Assembly: GCA_028015205.1 (NCBI GenBank)
Contig: CM051516.1
Coordinates: forward strand, 30,146,230 to 30,210,229
Direction of reading: 5' to 3'
From: Mytilisepta virgata
Taxonomy: Eukaryota; Mollusca; Bivalvia; Mytilida; Mytilidae
Length of the DNA stretch: 64,000 bases
Shown: in pieces, positions 51,701 to 60,700 of the stretch
How the letters are laid out: every line of letters starts with the position of its first letter
How positions within the stretch are numbered: the first letter of the stretch is position 1
Position numbers and translations under genes: made by a program
Notes under the pieces: generated by a model
Seen by the model: the letters and a program-made list of their open reading frames with translations, nothing else
What the model was told of the DNA's origin: nothing
Databases searched by the model: none

Positions 51701-54700
51701 TCTTGAGGACCCGGAGATGCATGTCAATCACGTGATTGGCCAGTGCTAATTAATTAGGATGTATGATTGGTCAGTGCATTCCCTCGTATGCCAGTGGTAA
51801 TTAATTAAGTTATCTGATTGGCCAGTGCATTCTCCTGACCAAATAAGGAGTACAGGCCCATTACTCAGGGGACCTCCCGTGATATGATGTAACACTAGCT
51901 GAGTTCTATGTTATGCTATTATGTTCCAGTTTAATACTATATTTAATTTAAATATCCCCATGAAAAAAACTTGCTTCACTCTTTTTAGCTGACCTGGCCT
52001 ATAGGTTATGTGAGCTTATGTCATCACTTTGCATCCGTCATCCGTAAACTTTTCACATTTTCATCTTCTCCTCTAAAACTAGTTGGCAGATTGTAACCAT
52101 ACTTGGTGGAAATGATGTATGGAAGAACCACCATTGTTTCCAGTTTGATGAACAACATCGCCTCCAGAGGCCAGCTTTGATTTTTGTTGGCCAATTTCTT
52201 AAAATCTTCTCCTCTGAAACTACATTATGAAATGTTTTGAAACATTGCAGGATTGATGACAACAATACCCTCTATAAACGGTCCACTTTTGGTTGAGATT
52301 CATGTGCTCAACTGATGGCTGCGATTGTTCAAAGTTTCCATTGAAACCATATGGGAAAAGACTTTTTCGTCAGTCGCTCACAAACTAATGGGCAGATTGT
52401 AACCAAAGTTGGCAGAAATTATGTATGGTAGGACCTCTATTAATTTTCCACCTTTGGTTCCCAATTGATGAACAACATGGCCGCCAGTTGCCATCTTTGA
52501 TTTTTATTGGCCAATTTTCAAAAGTCAGTTAACCAGTTGGAACCAAACTTGGCAGCAATGGTGCTTAGATGGTCCTTTATCAGAATTTATGTGATGACCA
52601 AACCACCATCCTAAAGCTGACATAATTTAACATAGGACCCTATGGGAAAATTAACTTAAATATCTTCTTGTCTGAAATCAGTAAACAATTGAAACAAAAC
52701 TTTGATGCAATAGTTGTCCTTAGATGGTCTTTTATCAGAATTGGATCTGATGACCCGGACAGCCATCCACAGGAAAACTTAATATAACATAGGACCCTAT
52801 TGGAAATTCACTTAAAGATATTCTTATCTGTAACTACTTAGCCAATTGGAACCAAACTTAGCAGCAATGGTTCTTATATGGTCCTCTTTCAGAGTTTTAT
52901 CTGGTGCCCCCGCCTGCCATCCGAGATGGCTGCCAGAGATGAACATAATTTAACATAGGACCCTATGAGAAATTAACTTAAAAATCTTTTTAACAGAAAA
53001 TAGTGAACCAATTAGAACCCAATTTGGCAGAAATGGTCCTTAGATGGACATTTTTCAGAATTGTATCCAATGACCCAGTCTGCCATCAAAGATGGCCAAC
53101 ATAGGGGAACATCGAATATAGTTTAACATAGAACCCTATGGTAAAATTCACTTTAATATAAATCTTCTTGCCTGAAACCAGTGAGTCAAAGGGAACCTAA
53201 TTTGGCAGAAATGGTCCTTTATCAGAATTGGATTTGTTGACCTGGACTACCATTCAAGATGGTTGATGTGGGCAAACTTAGTTTAACAGCACCCAATGGG
53301 AAAACCAGTGTACCAATTAGAACTTGGCGGCAATGCTCCTTCAGACTGCCAACCAAGATGGACATAGTCAAACAATTCATTTCAATTAATGTGTATGGGT
53401 GGGGTGATATGTTCCTGTGGACTGTTACCTTGTGGGCTAGCACATTAAAAATCTGACTCTAGTACACAGCAGGGTTCATATGCATATCACATGAATATGT
53501 TCTTGTCCTGATATGCGTGTAATAGTTGTCACTGGATATTAAAGAATAGTCCATCCATCCTTTTATAAGATAAATTTGGTTGATTTGATATATTGGTTAT
53601 TATAATACCCACCGCAAACAAAGTTTTGCGGGGTATATAGGAATCACCCTGTCCGTCCGTTTTTCTGTCTGTCTGTCAGTCCATATGTCTTGTAAGCGGC
53701 ACAACTACTCTTGAACCGTTTATTTGATTTTGATGAAACTTTATATGAAGATTGGGCATTATATGTAGATGTGCATGAAGCAAGATAATTATTGCCAGGT
53801 GCTTGCAAAGGGAGATGATCCAAATTATGGGTTTTACATGTTTAAAGCTTGTAAGTGCAACTCAATGTATTGCAAGAAGGGGTATCACTCAGTGAGATCA
53901 CTCTCAGTTCTAGTTGAGTATATATCAAGGCCCGTCTGATTAAAAAAATGTAGTTTAACCTTCAAAATTCAATGTGAATAAAATCTGTTCAACTTATCAT
54001 TAGTTCGAGTTACTGATGGTTGTTTAAGTACACGAAAATTTCCAGTGCCACACCATATACGAGTCAGTATAGCCGATAATTTCTATGAAATATTTTTCTA
54101 TTAAAGATGTAACAGGTTAATCACAAATTGATCATTCTGATACATCTTTATTACTTCGGACAGTAAACATTACCTCTCAGACTAATCCATATTTATCACA
54201 CCTGTTATTGTCAGATGCCCGAAGTATATATATTATGCTTGATTATTGAGTTGGAGTTTTTCATGGTAAAATACACAGTTTTATCATTTTTGGGACCAAA
54301 AGTTTTGTTTGACTTTTCTGGAAATTGGTGTTCAAGAATCCGGGCAAATAAAGAAAAAAATTGACTGGACGAGTCTGTTCAAGCTACAAAATTTCAACTT
54401 TATATCAAATACTAAGGTTTTTGTTAAAAAAACCAATTTATTATCATTTATTTTCAGTATTATGTAAAGTTTGGTGGGGAGAGATATGTAGACTTAGGAC
54501 TTGGTACACACAGAGTCAAATGTAGAGTTCATCAAAAATTCAGGTATTGTGAAATTGTGACAGATTTAAATTATGTATCATATATTTACAAATCTAAACA
54601 TTAAATGGTTCAAATATGAATTATTTTAATCTCTTCTCTTGAAGGAAAAATATAATTCTATTTTTTTCAGCTATTTTTCCCATGTTGTTACTAAAACGGG

Positions 54701-57700
54701 TTCTCTTTTCATATGTAAAACTGAATTGGAAAGTTATCTGATGTAAAAAAAAAACCCACATTTTCAAGATAAAAAAATGAATGATAATTTTATACATTGT
54801 GTCTTTCAGACTGATAGTGGTAGCTGAGAAACAGATTGTTTATGAGAAATTTCCTATACCCTTGATCAACAGACTGGAGAAACATTTCTTATCTCTCAAG
54901 ACAATGTTAACACAAGCTCAGCTAGAACTTGCTGACAAGCTTCAGGCCTGGGCTCAGAACTTTTGTCAAGTCAAAGTGCCAGCTCACTTAAGAAATATGA
55001 CTCAAAAGTGAGAAAAATATTAGTTCGTTATGTTGATATTTTAATGAGCTTGAAGGTATTTTCTTATTGACTTGATTTTTTCCCTTTTATTTTACACCTC
55101 CGCTTACAAAAAGAAGTTATAGGTATGTATGAATTAACCTGTCTGTAACTTAACTGTCAGATGGAAATTTAATGAAACTTCTTGAAGGGGAGGTAATTGA
55201 ACATAACCCTTTATGGTTTTGACATTGTTATAAATAATCACCGTAACGGTTGAATGGAAGTCAGAAATCCTCCGTAATGGTTCGATGGAAGTCAGAAATC
55301 CTCCGTAATGGTTGCATAGAAGTCAGTGAAACTTCACACAATCATATGAAGATAGGTAATGCCAATATAATTCAGGTCAGAATTCTAGAAATGGAGATAA
55401 TTTGACTTCAGCATTTATTTTAATCATTTCATATTGACTTCGTAAGCAAAACTCCTTCTTAACAGTCCGATGGAAATTAATGAAAAATTCACATAAAAGA
55501 GTTGTTATTTGTCCTTGTTCATTTAATTAACTCATTACCCATGATGATTTTAAGGTAGAATAGAGAATAGAAACTGGGAATGTGTCAAAGAGACAACGAC
55601 CCGACCAAAGAGCAGAAAACAGCTCAAGGCTACCAATGGGTCTTCAACACAGCGAGAAAGATATCGGTTTAAATTGCCCTGATGTTTTATAGATATTCAT
55701 GTTTTATTAAAATAGCCATTCATAAGTGGGTACATTATTTTTGTTCTTTTATTTAGTCTTCACATTAACAAAAATCTGGAAAAAAAAGAATTTTATGAAT
55801 TAGTTAAAAAGATGTGGATTAAGAACCTTGAAATCAATTTTTGAGCCAAAGTTGTGCCAAAATAATTTGTGAACTCTGTATAATTTCTTATTCCTTTATT
55901 TATATAGAAAAGACATCAGAAAAATAGGAGATGCTTTTATGGGATACCATGATGACACATGTGCTGCTATCATACTACATGTATGTCAGGAGAAAAAATG
56001 TGATGAACAAGCTATATCACAGATTGAAAGGGAGGTAAGTGTATATGGGATACCATGCCGACACTTGTGCTGCTATCATACTGCATGCATGCCAGGAGAA
56101 AAAATGTGATGAACAAGCTATACCACAGATTGAAAGGGAGGTAAGTGTGTATGGTATACCGTGTCGGCATATGCTGCTGTCACACTTCATGTATGTCAGG
56201 AGAAAAAATGAAATGAACAAGCTATACCACAGATTGAAAGGTAGGTAAGTGTATATGGGATACCATGTCGACATGTGCTGCTGTCACATTTCATGTATGT
56301 CAGGAGAAAAAATGTGATGAACAAGCTATACCACAGATTGAAAGAGAGGTAAGTGTATGGGATACCATGTTGACACATGTGCTGCTATCATACTACATGT
56401 ATGTCAGGAGAAAAAATGTGATGAACAAGCTATACCACAGATTGAAAAGGAGGTAAGTGTATATGGGATACCATGTCGACATGTGCTGCTGTCACATTTC
56501 ATGTATGTCAGGAGAAAAAATGTGATGAACAAGCTACACCACAGATTGAAAGGGAGGTAAGTGTGTATTGGATACCATGTTGACACATGTGCTGCTATCA
56601 TACTACATGTATGTCAGGAGAAAAAATGTGATGAACAAGCTATACTACAGATTGAAAGGGAGGTAAGTGTGTATTGGATACCATGTTGACACATGTGCTG
56701 CTATCATACTACATGTATGTCAGGAGAAAAAATGTGATGAACAAGCTATACCACAGATTGAAAGGGAGGTAAGTGTGTATTGGATACCATGTTGACACAT
56801 GTGCTGCTATCATACTACATGTATGTCAGGAGAAAAAATGTGATGAACAAGCTATACCAGATTGAAAGGGAGGTAAGTGTGTATGGGATACCATGCCGAC
56901 ACATGTGCTGCTATCATACTGCATGTATGTCAGGAGAAAAAATGTGATGACCAAGCTACACCACAGATTGAAAGGGAGGTAAGTGTGTATGGGATACCAT
57001 GCCGACACATGTGCTGCTAACATACTATGTGTATGTCTGGAGAAAAATGTGATGAACAAGCTATACCACAGATTGGAAGGGAGGTAAGTCTGTATGAGAT
57101 ACCATGATGACACATCTGCTGCTTTAGTACTATGTGTATGTCAGGAGAAAAAATGTGATGAACAAGCTATACAGGCAACTCCACTAATTAGATTCCTGTT
57201 AATAGAATATTTGAAACACCAAACCCTTTACCATATAGCCTTAAGTTAATTATTCCTGGTAATTACATATTGAATTGTTAATAAATTCCTCTTAATTTGT
57301 TTTCCAAATAATGAATTTTTTGGTACAATTTGATATAAAGTAAGAGTACATTGAATAAAAATCTTTTATAAAAATTAACATAACACAATTTAATGGCTTT
57401 TTTGGTAAAATTAATTAACAACATTGTTTACAAAGTTTATAAGACACATGTTTATATAGTAATTATCTTAATTACTGACAACAGCTTATATAGGTGTTTT
57501 TACATGAAGATATAGAATTCAATGAGTGATGGATTTCTCTTAGAAGAAATTTAAAGGTCCCATTGAATAAACTCCACAGAGAACAATATCTACTGTATTT
57601 ATTCAAAGGGACAAAAGAACATGCAAAAGGTTTAAATCGACAGGTAATCTACAAGTGAATCTGTAGAAAAGTTTCATTTCTTTCGCAATAATTGCATAAT

Positions 57701-60700
57701 TTATTACCATAATGCTATGTGTATGCCAGGAGAAAAATTGTGATGAACAATCTATACCACAGATTGAAATGGAGGTAAATTTGTATGTATGGAGTAATCA
57801 ACTAATTATAATGATGGTCTTTCCTTATAGATACTGAGAGATGCCCAGTCTATACTGTTATGGTGTGCTACTCCCGCAGCCATTGTACAACGTGACGATA
57901 AGCAGGTTTTTGCCGACTACTTCTTAGAACAACACCATGAAAGTCTGGCTGATTATCTTCATTACAGAATTGTAGATTGTCAACAACAGGGTACACATGC
58001 CCAGGTAGAAAAAATGATAGTTACAAAACTACTGTCTGGACATTTCAGTTCGTAAAATGGATTTTTCAGAATTTGAATACCTTAATCATTGTGAACTGTC
58101 TAGTCACTTGGGTGTAAGAAGCTAAGTCATAACTGAAACAATTGAACTTACCTGATTTTGTTCATGTCTTCCAGAAAAACATTCCACCTATGGAATTTTC
58201 AATGTAAAGGGGGAGATAACTCTTCCTATGAGATTTTATAAAATTAAGTATTACAACTCTGTGATGCGTGAAAAATGCACAGAGTGCATTAAAATTATTT
58301 AAAATAACAGTTTTACAAATTTTAGGATAGGTATGAGTTGATAAATTCAAATTGTTATTTTTTTGAATTTTTCAAGTGCATTAATTTTTCTATTGGAAAT
58401 TTCCCATTCAGAATCATTTGTTAGGAGTACAAGCATATCGTTTATAAACGACTTTACAATTTTTATGATTTCTTGGACGACTCAACAAGATTAATTAACC
58501 AACAAAAGGTTGTCTATAAATAATTTCAACGTTAAGACTTTCAAAATGCCAAAAAATCCTTTTTATGAACTGAGGTGTAGTAAGTGCAGATAATCTCAGA
58601 TTTATATGCAATGAATAAACAGATCCTTCAACTATAACAAAAGTTTGCTTAATAAAGTCATTTTAGTCTGTTTTCATTTGTAGTACAAAGCCTCAGTGAT
58701 GTGTACAGGAAAAACTTCTAATAAAAGATTTTAAGTTGCCGTTCTACCAAAAAAATAACGACGAAGCTTAAAGACTAAGATTTAGTAACAGTTAAAGAAG
58801 AAACAATGCAAATGTCATAAATATGTAATTTTCATGTGTTTCCATATTTAAACCGTTTACTTCTAGCCGGATTTCATTACAGTCCGGAACCTCTCAAAAC
58901 CGGCCAATTTCTACGGTCCCATAGCTGTTTGGTTTACAGAACTTCCACTGTATTTGATCACATGGCCCCTTTCAATAATAAGAATAGGTAGTTGGCATTT
59001 CTCTAAATGATTAAACAATAAATGCTATGAAGTGCATATTTAAATTAATGCATTCTTCATTCTAATTACAATTTATCAAATCATAAATTAACAGATTGCA
59101 CAATGACAGGATTCTGTGATGGACTGATTATTAGTAGGTCATTAGTTATATTCTCACACTTTGACGTAATTTTGAAAAATAATACGTCCTGGGTTTACTG
59201 GTTATTTACAGATAACAACAAATTCTAAATTACTGTCAACAGCAGACATAGAAATTCTGTGTAGATTTATACCTGTAAAGAAACAGAATGTAACCCTTCT
59301 AACCTTGCAGTCATTTGATACGGAGCAACAGTTCAGCAGACAAATTAAGTAAGTACTCAATAATTTGATGAAATAAATGTAGGGGGAAGATCAAGAGGAT
59401 TTTAGATGATGCTCCCCATTTTGAAAAAGACATGAAAATTTGAAGGGTTTTTGTCCGATATAATACTTGTACTGGTACTTGGTGCTACCCCTTTGGAGCT
59501 ACAGCTTTAATATTTACCCCTTTGGAGCTACAGCTTTATTATTTACCCCTATGGAGCTACAGCTTTAATATTTACCCCTTTGGAGCTACAACTTTAATAT
59601 TTACCCCTTTGGAGCTACAGCTTTAATATTTACCCCAATGGAGCTACAGCTTTAATATTTACCCCTTTGGAGATACAGCTTTAATATTTACCCCTGTGGA
59701 GCTACAGCTTTAATATTTACCCATATAGAGCTACAGCTTTAATATTTACCCCTTTGGAGCTACAAGTTAAATATTTACCCCTATGAAGACAGCTTTAATA
59801 TTTACCCCTTTGGAGCTACAGCTTTAATATTTACTCCTATGGAGCTACAGCTTTAATATTTACCCCTTTGGAGCTAGTTTTAATATTTACCCCTATGGAG
59901 CTACAGCTTTAATATTTACCCCTTTGGAGGCAGCTTTAATATTTACCCCTATGAAGCTACAGCTTTAATATTTACCCCTATTGAGCTACAGTTTTAATAT
60001 TTACCCCTATGGTGCTACAGCTTTAATATTTACCCCTATGGAGCTACAGCTTTAATATTTACCCCTATGGAGACAGGTTTAATATTTATCCCTTTGGAGT
60101 TACAGCTTTAATATTTACCCCTATGGAGCTACAGCTTTAATATTTACCCTTATGGAGCTACAGCTTTAATATTTTGTAGGATGTTTATACACATAATGGA
60201 GGTGTGCATGTCCACAGGATTTTGATTTTTTTCTAACATTCTTACAATGACAGGTAGTTGGACTTAGTTATTTTTTTTCGTACTAGCTGCATTGTTTATA
60301 ATTTGTTATAGTCAGACGGGGGCATCATTTGTGTCTTACAGAAACACTTCATTTTTAAAAAATCACTCCAAACAAAACAACTTTGTCTATAATTATCAAG
60401 TGCAGGAGGGGGGCATACTTCTTTTCTAGTTTTATTCATCAAATGCACAAGTATGTGTTCATATACTTCTTATAAAGTAAAAGTTGATTCATAATATTTA
60501 GTATCCAAAGATACAAATCTTTTTGTTGACCCAGCCCATGGTAATAATCTGTCCCAACTGCTGTTGGACTTGTATTCATAGTTGGATATTTTTTCATTGA
60601 AAATTAATATTTGTGGTTTGCAGGGAGCCACAAAAAAATGAAAAATTGTATACCACAAATAACAATGAATTCACAGTAAATTAGTTGAAAAAACTGGTAC

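Noticed and set aside
56017..57113. Several 60-95 codon frames on both strands in the w34 array
   Set aside because: They are exon-tail repeats read in sense or antisense. No acceptor site precedes the units, so they are not extra exons.
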